Assembly: GCA_014379385.1 (NCBI GenBank)
Contig: JACMLW010000166.1
Span: 1-45,442, forward strand
Length of the DNA stretch: 45,442 bases
DNA from: Phycisphaerales bacterium
GTDB taxonomy: Bacteria; Planctomycetota; Phycisphaerae; Phycisphaerales; UBA1924
Direction: 5' to 3'
Shown: one piece after another, positions 18,639 to 26,290 of the stretch
How the letters are laid out: each line of letters opens with the position of its first letter
Numbering within the stretch: the first letter of the stretch is position 1
Translations under genes and position numbers: made by a program
Notes under the pieces: generated by a model
What the model saw: only the letters and a program-made list of their open reading frames with translations
Told to the model about the DNA's origin: nothing
The model's database searches: none

Positions 18639-19049
18639 TTATTCCTGGCCGCCGCCGCTGCCGCCCGAGGCGCCCGCGCGCGTCGAACCGGTGCGGGTCT
18701 CTTTGCCGGCGCCCTGGGTGTTGCCCTGGCCGCCCTGCTCGTTCTTCTCAGCGCCGGGACGGCTGGTTGCGTCACGGTCGTTGCCGATGCGGGTCGGATC
18801 GCCCTGGCTATCGCTGCCGCGCTTGCTCGATCCGCCGCCGGTCTCCTCGGCGCGACCGGGGGTCTTGGCATCGCGATCGGGCTGCGTCGCGGCGCCGTCG
18901 GTGCTTTTCTTCGGATCGGTCTGGTTCGCCTGCTCGCCGGGCTTCTTATTGAACTGGGCGCCGGCGCCGCCGCCGGGCTGTCCGCCCGCCGCGTTGCCGC
19001 CACCCGCACGATTGGCACCGGTCTGATTGCCGCGGTTCTCGGTCGTCAT
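18639..19049 (-). CDS. Gly/Gln/Asn-rich hydrophilic protein (stress-protein-like)
   Basis: A 136-residue, low-complexity, highly hydrophilic protein (TTENRGNQTGANRAGGGNAAG, then KKPGEQANQTDPKKSTDG and many Gly/Asp/Arg). There are no hydrophobic segments, so it should be intrinsically disordered. The composition resembles KGG/con-10-type stress proteins but the diagnostic repeats are not seen, so the family call is tentative. GGGAG about eight bases upstream favours ATG at 19049. It stands between gnd and a long intergenic region. Confidence 0.6.
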   Translation of the reverse strand: MTTENRGNQTGANRAGGGNAAGGQPGGGAGAQFNKKPGEQANQTDPKKSTDGAATQPDRDAKTPGRAEETGGGSSKRGSDSQGDPTRIGNDRDATSRPGAEKNEQGGQGNTQGAGKETRTGSTRAGASGGSGGGQE

Positions 19050-19450
19050 GATGAAGCTCCCTTTCGGTAAGAGGAACCCGCGCCCCGATGGGTTGGGGTG
19101 GGGACGGGCCGGATGGTGCGGACGCAAGGCTGGGCGGGTCGCCCGCTTGCGGGAAGCCGTTGCGTCCGAGTGAGTCGCATCGCCGACGGGCACGGGCTTG
19201 GGGACCCTCACCGCCGCGGACACAAAGAAAGTCCGTTGCTACAACCCTCCATGAAGCATCTGCCGCGGGAGATGAGTTTACAAGTAGAGGGTTTCCGCGA
19301 AATCTAACGTGGGATAAAGGCAACTTGATCGGGGCGGTACGGAATGACAACTCGAGCCGGTGCGAGTTGAAGACGCGTGGGCGTGCCCGGATGATCTGAG
19401 TTCGGCGAGACGAGCGCCGGTGAGGCTGCGGCGCAGCGGTCGCGCGGGCG
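19050..19450. other. Intergenic region with inverted repeat
   Basis: About 400 bases upstream of the Gly-rich gene. It includes an AT-richer patch at 19240-19330 that may hold its promoter, and CAACTCG-8-CGAGTTG at 19348-19369. No credible gene is seen apart from the small frame starting beyond its right edge. Confidence 0.4.
19348..19369 (-). terminator. Possible terminator hairpin of the small ORF
   Basis: CAACTCG (19348-19354) and CGAGTTG (19363-19369) form a 7-base stem. On the minus strand it is followed by TCATTCC, 82 bases after the stop of the 54-residue frame. Confidence 0.3.
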
Positions 19451-19615
19451 CTACCCGGCCTCGCGGTATGGGGGTGGCGACTGCGCGCGCGGGGGGTTGT
19501 AGCGGCGCGGTGGGGTGTGGGGTGGCGTGGGGTCGAGCGAGTAGCGCGCGGCGATCTTCTGGAAGAGATCGACGAGGGAGGCGCGCTCGTCGCGGTGGCC
19601 CTGGTAGGTGCTCAC
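19451..19615 (-). CDS. Possible 54-residue Pro/Arg-rich small protein
   Basis: A short frame reads from GTG at 19615 to TAG at 19453-19451. It begins STYQGHRDERASLVDLFQK after the initiator, continues KIAARYSLDPTPPH, and ends in a Pro/Arg/Tyr-rich tail. The helical first half followed by an ordered, GC3-rich codon pattern looks like a real gene rather than antisense noise. GGAG lies four bases before the GTG, and the frame is bounded upstream by a TGA. No family is recognised. A 12-base perfect inverted repeat lies about 70 bases upstream. Confidence 0.4.
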   Translation of the reverse strand: MSTYQGHRDERASLVDLFQKIAARYSLDPTPPHTPPRRYNPPRAQSPPPYREAG

Positions 19616-19684
19616 TCGTCTCCGCGTATATCGATCTTGTCAGTCAGCGAGACCTGCCCACATCTCGGATGGGCGTGCTGCGAG

Positions 19685-19713
19685 AACCAACTGTCAACGG
19701 ATGACAGTTGGTT
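19685..19713. repeat. Perfect 12-base inverted repeat
   Basis: AACCAACTGTCA (19685-19696) and TGACAGTTGGTT (19702-19713) form a perfect 12-base stem with a 5-base loop. It lies between the tRNA-Arg gene and the small ORF and is not followed by a T-run on either strand. Confidence 0.7.
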
Positions 19714-19831
19714 GCCAAGACAGCCTGCGGGGGAGCCAGCGTCACGCCCGGCGCGAGCAAAGGCGACTCTCTCATGGTGGCTTCCCCCAATCCTGCCTAT
19801 AGAACAGGCGCGGAACTCAGAAAACCCCAAG

Positions 19832-19905
19832 CGCGCCCGGCGGGATTCGAACCCACGACCTGCGGTTTAGGAAACCGCCGCTCTATCCAACTGAGCTACG
19901 AGCGC
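19832..19905 (-). tRNA. tRNA-Arg (anticodon CCT)
   Basis: A 74-base cloverleaf on the minus strand. Acceptor arm GCGCTCG pairs with CGGGCGC with one wobble, the D stem is GCTC/GAGC, the anticodon stem GCGGT/ACCGC encloses loop TTCCTAA, the variable loop is AGGTC and the T arm is GTGGG-TTCGAAT-CCCGC. Anticodon CCT is at 19871-19869. The CCA end is not encoded. It lies 21 bases after the glycosyltransferase gene on the same strand. Confidence 0.97.
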
Positions 19906-19926
19906 ACGGGGCAAGAGTACGCGTTC

Positions 19927-21237
19927 CTACACCACTGCGCTCGGAGACTCGCGAGTGGTGGCACCCACCGAACCCAACGCCTCCTCATGCACCGACCAGA
20001 AGTGCTCGAAGGAGTGGCGGATGGACATGGGCTGGATCATGCGGTGGCCGGCGGCGCCGAGGCGGGCGCGGAGCGCGGCGTCGGATGCGAGGAGTGAGAT
20101 GGTGCGGGCCCAGGCGCTGACGTCGGTGGCGGGGAGGACGTAGCCGGTGGGATCATGACCGTTCAGGTTTGGCGCGAGCGCTGAGCGCACGACCTCCGAC
20201 GGGCCGCCGACGTTGGTGACGACGACGGGGAGGCCGGCGGACTGGGCTTCCATGACGACCTGGCCGAGCGTGTCGGTGGTGGAGGGGAAGAGGAAGAAGT
20301 CTGCCGCGGCGTAGAGGGCGGAGAGTTCGGGGCCGTGCTTGAATCCGAGGAAGACGGCTCGGCCACCACCACCATGCGCGCCGGCGAGCTCTTCGGCCAT
20401 GCGCGAGCGGTAGGGGCCGTCGCCGATGATGACGAGTTGGGGGAGCGGAGCGGGCGCGGGCGAAGTGGGGGTGGGCTTGAATTGCACTGCCGCGGCGGCC
20501 TTCCAAGCCTTGACGAGGAAGGGGAGGTTTTTTTCGACACTCACGCGGCCGACGAAGAGGGCCTTGGGGGCATCGGGCTCGATGCCGAGGTGCGTGTAGC
20601 GCGACCAGAAGGCGCGGGCGTCGGCGGGGCGATGGCGGGTATGGAATGTGTCGGTGGCGATACCGGGGAGAAGGCGGACGATGCGGTCACGGTTGATGCC
20701 GAGGGCGACGAGGGCCGCGGCGTAGTCGTCGGAGCGGGTGAAGATGCGGGTGAAGGGGCGGTAGAAGCGCTGCATGGCCTGGGTGCAGGTCCAGGTGAAG
20801 GCGGGCTCGCAGAAGAGGTGGTCGATGTAGGCGGGGAAGTCGGTGTGGTAGGTGCCGAGGAGGGGGATTGGGTGGTCGAGGGAGTGGGAGAGACGGCGGG
20901 CGATTTTGCGGCCGGCGCTGCCGACGGGTCCGGGGGTGGAGACGTGGATGGCGTCGGGCTCAAGGTGGCGAGCGAGGGCGAGCAAGCGCGAGAAGGAGGG
21001 GTAGACGATCTCAAGTTGGGGATAGCCGGGCATCGGACGCGCGTAGTGCGGCGGGATGTTAATGAGGTTGGGGGCGTCGCACCCCGGGGGACAAGGGAGG
21101 CGGGTCGAAGTGACGACGGTGAGTTCGCGCCCGGTGGCGAGGGATTGCTCGGCGATATTGCGGATGAAGCGGGAGACGCCGTTGACGTCGAAGAGGGTGT
21201 CGGTGAAGAGAAGGACGTGCATTTGGGAGGAAGGCAT
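19927..21237 (-). CDS. Glycosyltransferase family 4 protein
   Basis: A 436-residue GT-B fold glycosyltransferase. The N-terminal domain starts MHVLLFTDTLFDVNGVSRFI, with the Gly-Val-Ser loop, then HVSTPGPVGSAGRKIA. The C-terminal nucleotide-sugar domain has LFVGRVSVEKNLPFLVKAW, LVIIGDGPYRSRMAEEL, and the acidic signature FPSTTDTLGQVVMEAQSAGLPVV (a family 4 E-x7-E-like element). Such enzymes use nucleotide sugars to build lipid-linked or surface glycans; the acceptor is unknown. MPSSQMHVLL allows a start at 21237 or 21222. A TATAGC lies nine bases before the first. The tRNA follows directly. Confidence 0.9.
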   Translation of the reverse strand: MPSSQMHVLLFTDTLFDVNGVSRFIRNIAEQSLATGRELTVVTSTRLPCPPGCDAPNLINIPPHYARPMPGYPQLEIVYPSFSRLLALARHLEPDAIHVSTPGPVGSAGRKIARRLSHSLDHPIPLLGTYHTDFPAYIDHLFCEPAFTWTCTQAMQRFYRPFTRIFTRSDDYAAALVALGINRDRIVRLLPGIATDTFHTRHRPADARAFWSRYTHLGIEPDAPKALFVGRVSVEKNLPFLVKAWKAAAAVQFKPTPTSPAPAPLPQLVIIGDGPYRSRMAEELAGAHGGGGRAVFLGFKHGPELSALYAAADFFLFPSTTDTLGQVVMEAQSAGLPVVVTNVGGPSEVVRSALAPNLNGHDPTGYVLPATDVSAWARTISLLASDAALRARLGAAGHRMIQPMSIRHSFEHFWSVHEEALGSVGATTRESPSAVV

Positions 21238-21576
21238 GGGGAATGGGCTATACGCGGTGGGATACGAACATCACACGGGGGCACTGAACAAGGTATCGGA
21301 TCGGGAGCGGTCGCTGCCGGGATTGAGGAGAAGAAGGTTGTGTAAAGAGGTCCACGGGCGCAAGAGTGCTGGATTCGGGCCGGTAGGCGGGAAGTTGTTT
21401 GCAACGGGGGCGGAATCTGGTAGGATGAAAGAACTCGCGGGTGAGCAGGGGGTGGTTGAGGGAAAATCGCGGCGCTCCTCTTGGCGCCGGGCTGGTTCGT
21501 GCTCCTTGGCGAGCGCGCCGATCTTGTCGAGTTTGTTCTGGGTGAGCCCCGAGTCCTGCAACTGGGAGTACGAACC
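21238..21576. other. Divergent intergenic region
   Basis: About 340 bases between the glycosyltransferase and the PPC-repeat protein. It contains a plausible plus-strand promoter at 21399-21426 and, on the minus strand around 21485-21591, a short stretch with coding-like codon use that continues without a stop into non-coding-looking sequence. No confident gene. Confidence 0.45.
21399..21426 (+). promoter_or_regulatory. Possible promoter TTGCAA-16-TAGGAT
   Basis: TTGCAA at 21399-21404 and TAGGAT at 21421-21426 are 16 bases apart; initiation near 21433 would give the secreted PPC-repeat protein a leader of about 144 bases. Confidence 0.35.
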
Positions 21577-24087
21577 GTGCCGAGAATCCACACACGTCGC
21601 GTGGGGGGTATCAGTCTCGTGTTGTCGCTGCTAGGAGCCGCTTCGGCGGTTGCGCAGCCGGCGAACAACCTTTGCGTCAATGCGATCACGATCAGTGATG
21701 GGGCGACGGCGTTCTCAACAGCCGGGGCGACGACCGATGGGCCGGCGGGGTGCTCGAACAATCAGGACATCTGGTATCGGTTCACGGCGAACCAGACGGC
21801 GCAGGTGCGCGTGGAGACGTGCGGCGCGACGAACTATGACAGTTACCTGACGGTGTACAACTCGGTGACGTGCCCGCCGACGGGGCAACTGGCGTGCAAC
21901 GACGACTCGTGCGGCCTGCAGAGCCTGGTGCAGTTTGCGGCGACGGCGGGGACGACGTACACAATCCGCCTGGGCGGGTTCTCGGGATCAACGGGGTCGG
22001 GATCAATGTTTGTGACGTACATCGTGCCGCCGGCGAACGACGCGTGCGCGAACGCGACGACGATTACCGATGGGCCGGTGAACGTGGTGACGATCGGCGC
22101 GACGACGGATGGGCCGGCGGCGTGCTCGGCCGGGAACGACGTGTGGTATCGCTATGTAGCGCCGACTACCGGCACGCTGGTGGTGAACGCGTGCTCGGGC
22201 GTGTCGTTCACGCCGGTGATCGCGGCGTACAACGGGGGCTCGTGCCCGCCGGGCACCACGCTTGGGTGCTCGTCGTTCTCGTGCCCCGGGGGCACGGTGT
22301 TGAACGTGGCGGTCGCGCAGGGGAATACATACCTGATCCGCGTGGGCGGACTGAGCGGGACGACGGGGACGGGGACGATACAGGTGTCGACCGTGGCACC
22401 GCCGACCAACGACCTGTGCAGCGGGCCGACCGCGATCGGCAATGGGACATTCGCGTATTCGACGATCGGCGCGACGACAGATGGCCCGCCGGGATGCAGC
22501 GCGGGTCAGGATGTGTGGTTCCTGTACACGGCCGCGGCGACGGAGGCGGTGGCGGTGAACCTGTGCAACGGATCAACGTTTGATAATGCGGTGGCGGTGT
22601 ATGACGGGGCGAGCTGCGGGTCGGTGCAGATCGACTGTGATTTGGGGTCGTGCTCGCCGGGGTCGGTGGCGTACTTCAACGCGGCCGCGGGGCAGCAGTA
22701 TCTGATCCGCGTGGGCGGCGCGGGGTCGGAGAGTGGGACGGGGATGCTGGCGGTGGGGCCGGGTGCGGCGCCGCCCGGTGCGGACGTGATCCTGCGGGAC
22801 TCGAGCGATGTGTCGCACTACGGGCCGATCGGCGGGATTCACGCGTACTCGATCGCGTCGAGCACGTGCAACATCGGCGGGGCGAACCTGCAGTGGCAGG
22901 GCGGTACGAATCGTCACCCGACGCTGGGGATGAACATGTATCGGCTGCACAACGGCGCACTCGAGCAGATCGGGATGTCGTGGTGCAAGAACGCGACGGG
23001 CGCGGCGGCGACCCCGGGGTGCGGGCTGCCGTGCAACGGGCAGGGCGGTGGGGTTCTGGGGATCGGGTGCCAGGACGTGTATGGGAGCGGGTTCAACGGG
23101 ATCCAGTCGATCCTGGGGCCGCGCTCGGATATCGATGCGTACACGGGGTTTTTCCCGGTGCCGTACACGATCGGAACCCCGTCGGGGAACGCTATTTATA
23201 AGAGGTTGCAGGTGCGTCAACTGGACATGACGCTGGCGTCGTACCCCGGGGCGACGTTCTTCGTGGAGGGTGTGTACGTGGCGCCGGACGATGCGGAGGC
23301 GGGCAACTGGCTGAACAACGCGACGTATAAGCGTGCGACGGTGAACCAGTCGAGCTTCGCGGTGACGTACCAGGGGGCGCCGGAGACGACGATCCCGGCG
23401 ATCTTCGCGTGGCGCGACCACGGGCTGGGCGCGGGCGTGCCCGATCCGGCGGTGACGATCGTGGAGGTGGATATTCCGGGCGAGGGACGGCTGATCGTGG
23501 GATCGAAGGTGACGCAGAGCCGCGGGAACGTGTACCACTACGAGTACGCGATCTACAACCTGAACTCGGACCGTTCGGCGGGCACGGTGAGCGTGCCGGT
23601 GCCCGCTGGCGCGGGCGTGACGGGTGTGGGGTTCAAGGATGTGGATTACCACTCGGGCGAGCGCTTCAGCAACACCGACTGGACGAGCGCGGTCGGCGCG
23701 GGTGCCGTGGTGTGGTCGAGCCCGGAGACGTTCGCGGCCAACCCGCTGACCAACGCGCTGCGCTGGGGCAGCATGTACAACTTCCGGTTCGACTCGGTGC
23801 TGCCGCCGGGTGACGGCGAGATGACGATCGGGCTGTTCAAGCCGGGGACGCCGGAGGCGATGAGTGTGACGGTGCCGGTGCCGACGCGCCCGAGCTGCCC
23901 GGTTGACTTCAGCGGCGATGGGCTCGTGGGATCGGCGGACATCACGTCGTTCCTGGCGGCGTGGTTCAGCGACCTGGCGAACGGGACGCTGGTTGCGGAC
24001 TTTGACAACAGCGGGACGGTCGCGAGCGCGGACATCACGGCGTTTCTGACCGCGTGGTTCGCGGCGCTGCCGGTTGGTTGCCCGTGA
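21577..24087 (+). CDS. Large secreted protein with three PPC-like repeats and GC-type dockerin
   Basis: An 836-residue exported protein. The signal peptide is the first 27 residues (GGISLVLSLLGAASAVAQ). Three tandem repeats of about 115 residues follow, each with a start like NxLCxxATxIxDG, the segment GATTDGPAGCS, then DVWYRY/F and a closing TYxIRxGGxSG; this resembles bacterial pre-peptidase C-terminal-like beta-sandwich domains. Residues about 400-760 are a unique Cys- and Gly-rich region. The C-terminus is a two-repeat dockerin (DFSGDGLVGSADITSFLAAWF and DFDNSGTVASADITAFLTAWF), preceded by Cys and ending GCP. GGGAG eight bases upstream supports GTG at 21577. No catalytic motif is recognised; an adhesive or scaffold role is inference. 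Confidence 0.85.
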   Translation: MPRIHTRRVGGISLVLSLLGAASAVAQPANNLCVNAITISDGATAFSTAGATTDGPAGCSNNQDIWYRFTANQTAQVRVETCGATNYDSYLTVYNSVTCPPTGQLACNDDSCGLQSLVQFAATAGTTYTIRLGGFSGSTGSGSMFVTYIVPPANDACANATTITDGPVNVVTIGATTDGPAACSAGNDVWYRYVAPTTGTLVVNACSGVSFTPVIAAYNGGSCPPGTTLGCSSFSCPGGTVLNVAVAQGNTYLIRVGGLSGTTGTGTIQVSTVAPPTNDLCSGPTAIGNGTFAYSTIGATTDGPPGCSAGQDVWFLYTAAATEAVAVNLCNGSTFDNAVAVYDGASCGSVQIDCDLGSCSPGSVAYFNAAAGQQYLIRVGGAGSESGTGMLAVGPGAAPPGADVILRDSSDVSHYGPIGGIHAYSIASSTCNIGGANLQWQGGTNRHPTLGMNMYRLHNGALEQIGMSWCKNATGAAATPGCGLPCNGQGGGVLGIGCQDVYGSGFNGIQSILGPRSDIDAYTGFFPVPYTIGTPSGNAIYKRLQVRQLDMTLASYPGATFFVEGVYVAPDDAEAGNWLNNATYKRATVNQSSFAVTYQGAPETTIPAIFAWRDHGLGAGVPDPAVTIVEVDIPGEGRLIVGSKVTQSRGNVYHYEYAIYNLNSDRSAGTVSVPVPAGAGVTGVGFKDVDYHSGERFSNTDWTSAVGAGAVVWSSPETFAANPLTNALRWGSMYNFRFDSVLPPGDGEMTIGLFKPGTPEAMSVTVPVPTRPSCPVDFSGDGLVGSADITSFLAAWFSDLANGTLVADFDNSGTVASADITAFLTAWFAALPVGCP

Positions 24088-24120
24088 ACGAGTGATTTGA
24101 TCAAGAACCCTTTCTGAAGA

Positions 24121-24150
24121 GGGCGGGGCGCGAAGAGGCCCCGCCCTTTC
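24121..24150 (+). terminator. Rho-independent terminator
   Basis: GGGCGGGGC (24121-24129) pairs perfectly with GCCCCGCCC (24138-24146) around an 8-base loop, followed by TTTC. It lies 34 bases after the stop of the PPC-repeat gene. Confidence 0.8.
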
Positions 24151-24238
24151 AATTGGGTGCCAGAAGGCAATGGGGAGGCATTGAGCAATGGAGAGAAGGG
24201 ACAAGGCATGAACGGAATGAGCGAGGCGCCGGGGTTGC

Positions 24239-24268
24239 TTGACGGCGGCGCGGGCGGCGTGGTATAGG
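24239..24268 (+). promoter_or_regulatory. Promoter TTGACG-18-TATAGG, leaderless position
   Basis: TTGACG at 24239-24244 and TATAGG at 24263-24268 are 18 bases apart, and the -10 ends exactly six bases before the ATG at 24275. Initiation would fall on the start codon. Confidence 0.5.
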
Positions 24269-24274
24269 GCACCG

Positions 24275-26110
24275 ATGAAAACGGCACTTTGGTCGGCGTG
24301 TGCGATCTCGGCGTTGATCGTCGCGGCTCTGCCGAGCGGCGCTCCGGCGCAGATGGATGAGCCCGCGACCCAGCGGCGCGCGGCCAGCGTGGAGCAGCTG
24401 ATCCGACTTTACAACTCCGACCGAGGATCGATCCAGCGGTTCTATGACATGGAGTGGTCGGAGGAGCGGTTCGATCGCCTCGAGCGGTTCTACGGCGAGT
24501 GGCAAGCGAAGCTTGCGGCGGTCGATGCGGCGGAGCTGGCGGGAGAGGCGCAGGTCGATCTGGTGCTGCTGCGGAACGAGGTGGAGGGCGCGATCTCGCA
24601 CCTGGAGCTCGATCGAGCGCGGCTCAAAGAGATGGAGGGGCTGCTGCCGTTTCGGGACGCGATCCAGGTGCTGGAGCGTGAGCGCCGCCAGATGGAGCAG
24701 GTGGACGCCGAGGGCGCGGCGGGCGTGCTGGCGGGGATCGAGGCGAAGGTGAAGTCGGCGCGGGAGCGGATCGAGGCGGGGCGGAAGAGGAAGAAGGGCG
24801 ACGACGGGAAGGCGGCGAGAGAGAGCGAGCCCGAGGGGGGGGCCGAGGAAGCGGACGATGGGGGGATCGAGGTTTCGCCGGTGCTGGCCAGGCGCACGGC
24901 GGCGGCGGTGCGCGAGCTGCGGGACACGCTCAACGAATGGGCGCGGTTCTACGAGGGGTACGAGCCGGCGTTCAGTTGGTGGACACGCAGGCCGCTGGCG
25001 GATGCGAACAAGGCGCTCGACGAGTACGCGAAGTACCTGCGCGAGACGATCGCGGGGCTCAAGGGCGAGGATGAAGACCCGTTGGTGGGCGACCCGATCG
25101 GTCGCGAGACGCTGCTCGCGGACCTCAAGCAGGAGATGATCGCGTACACGCCGGAGCAACTCATCGCGATCGCGGAGGAGCAGTTCGCGTGGTGCGAAGC
25201 GGAGATGCTGAGGGCGACGGCAGAGATGGGGCTGGGGGATGACTGGCGGGGAGCACTGGGCAAGGTGAAGGCGGCGCACGCGGCGCCGGGCGAGCAGGAC
25301 AACCTGGTGGCGGAGCAGGCGAGGTTCGCGATCGCGTTCGTGAAGGAACGCGATCTGGTGAGCGTGCCGGAGCTGTGCGAGGAGACGTGGCACCTGCGGA
25401 TGCTCTCGCCGGAGTCGCAGAAGACGCTGCCGTTCGCGGTGTACGGGGGGCAGTACATGGGCGTGGCGTACGCCGCGGAGAGCATGGGGCATGAGGACAA
25501 GCTGATGTCGATGCGGGGGAACAACAGGCACTTCTCGCGGATCGTGACGCCGCACGAGCTGATCCCGGGGCATCACCTTCAGGGGTATGTGGCGGCGCGG
25601 TCCAGGCCGTACCGGCAGACGTTCTCTACGCCGTTCCTGGTGGAGGGGTGGGCGGTGTACTGGGAGATGAGGCTGTGGGAGCTGGGGTATCCGCTGAGCC
25701 CGGAGGACCGGATCGGGATGCTGTTCTGGCGGATGCACCGGTGCGCCCGGATCATCGTGAGCCTGAGGTTTCATCTCGATGAGATGACGCCGCAGCAGAT
25801 GATCGACTTCCTGGTGGAGCGGGTGGGGCACGAGCGATCCGGGGCGACGAGCGAGGTGCGCCGGTACATCGGCGGGGATTACTCGCCGTTATACCAGTGC
25901 GGGTACATGGTGGGGGCGCTGCAGATGCGGGCGCTGCATCGGGAGCTGGTAGAGGGGGAGGACGGCGGGCGGGGCGCGATGACGGACAAGCAGTTCAATG
26001 ACCGCGTGCTCTTGGAGGGGCCGATCCCGATCGAGCTGATCCGGGCGTCGTTGCGGGATGAGCAGCCGAAGACGGAGGCGAAGTGGATGTTCGCGGGGGA
26101 GAGGAAGTAG
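24275..26110 (+). CDS. DUF885 family predicted zinc metallopeptidase
   Basis: A 611-residue protein with a signal peptide (ALWSACAISALIVAALPSGAPAQ) and a DUF885 body. The HExxxGHH-type zinc site HELIPGHHLQ places H427, E428 and H433 in the active site, and the following VEGWAVYWEMRLWELGY supplies the third ligand region. DUF885 proteins are gluzincin-like putative carboxypeptidases or oligopeptidases, here probably periplasmic. Residues about 170-205 form a charged Lys/Glu/Gly-rich linker not expected in the family core. A M14-type peptidase gene follows by 180 bases. Confidence 0.85.
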   Translation: MKTALWSACAISALIVAALPSGAPAQMDEPATQRRAASVEQLIRLYNSDRGSIQRFYDMEWSEERFDRLERFYGEWQAKLAAVDAAELAGEAQVDLVLLRNEVEGAISHLELDRARLKEMEGLLPFRDAIQVLERERRQMEQVDAEGAAGVLAGIEAKVKSARERIEAGRKRKKGDDGKAARESEPEGGAEEADDGGIEVSPVLARRTAAAVRELRDTLNEWARFYEGYEPAFSWWTRRPLADANKALDEYAKYLRETIAGLKGEDEDPLVGDPIGRETLLADLKQEMIAYTPEQLIAIAEEQFAWCEAEMLRATAEMGLGDDWRGALGKVKAAHAAPGEQDNLVAEQARFAIAFVKERDLVSVPELCEETWHLRMLSPESQKTLPFAVYGGQYMGVAYAAESMGHEDKLMSMRGNNRHFSRIVTPHELIPGHHLQGYVAARSRPYRQTFSTPFLVEGWAVYWEMRLWELGYPLSPEDRIGMLFWRMHRCARIIVSLRFHLDEMTPQQMIDFLVERVGHERSGATSEVRRYIGGDYSPLYQCGYMVGALQMRALHRELVEGEDGGRGAMTDKQFNDRVLLEGPIPIELIRASLRDEQPKTEAKWMFAGERK

Positions 26111-26290
26111 AGGGTCACACGGAGGCCCAGAGAACAGAAAAGTTGTGAACGCGAAGAGCGCGAAGAGAAGAGGGGATCTCTAGCGTTGAGGCACAGGGCT
26201 CGGCGACAGCGAGACGAAGCCGATCTCGCGTTTGAATGCCTTTGATTTCTCTTTGGGGCGATCGAGTGGGCCGCGTACCGAAAGGCGAGC

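Noticed and set aside
22573-24204. A 543-residue Arg/His-rich frame antisense to the PPC-repeat protein
   Set aside because: No family resemblance, antisense composition, and it overlaps the terminator.
24149-25831. A 560-residue open frame antisense to the DUF885 gene
   Set aside because: Arg/His/Pro/Leu-rich composition typical of the antisense of a high-GC gene; the opposite strand has the signal peptide and zinc motif.
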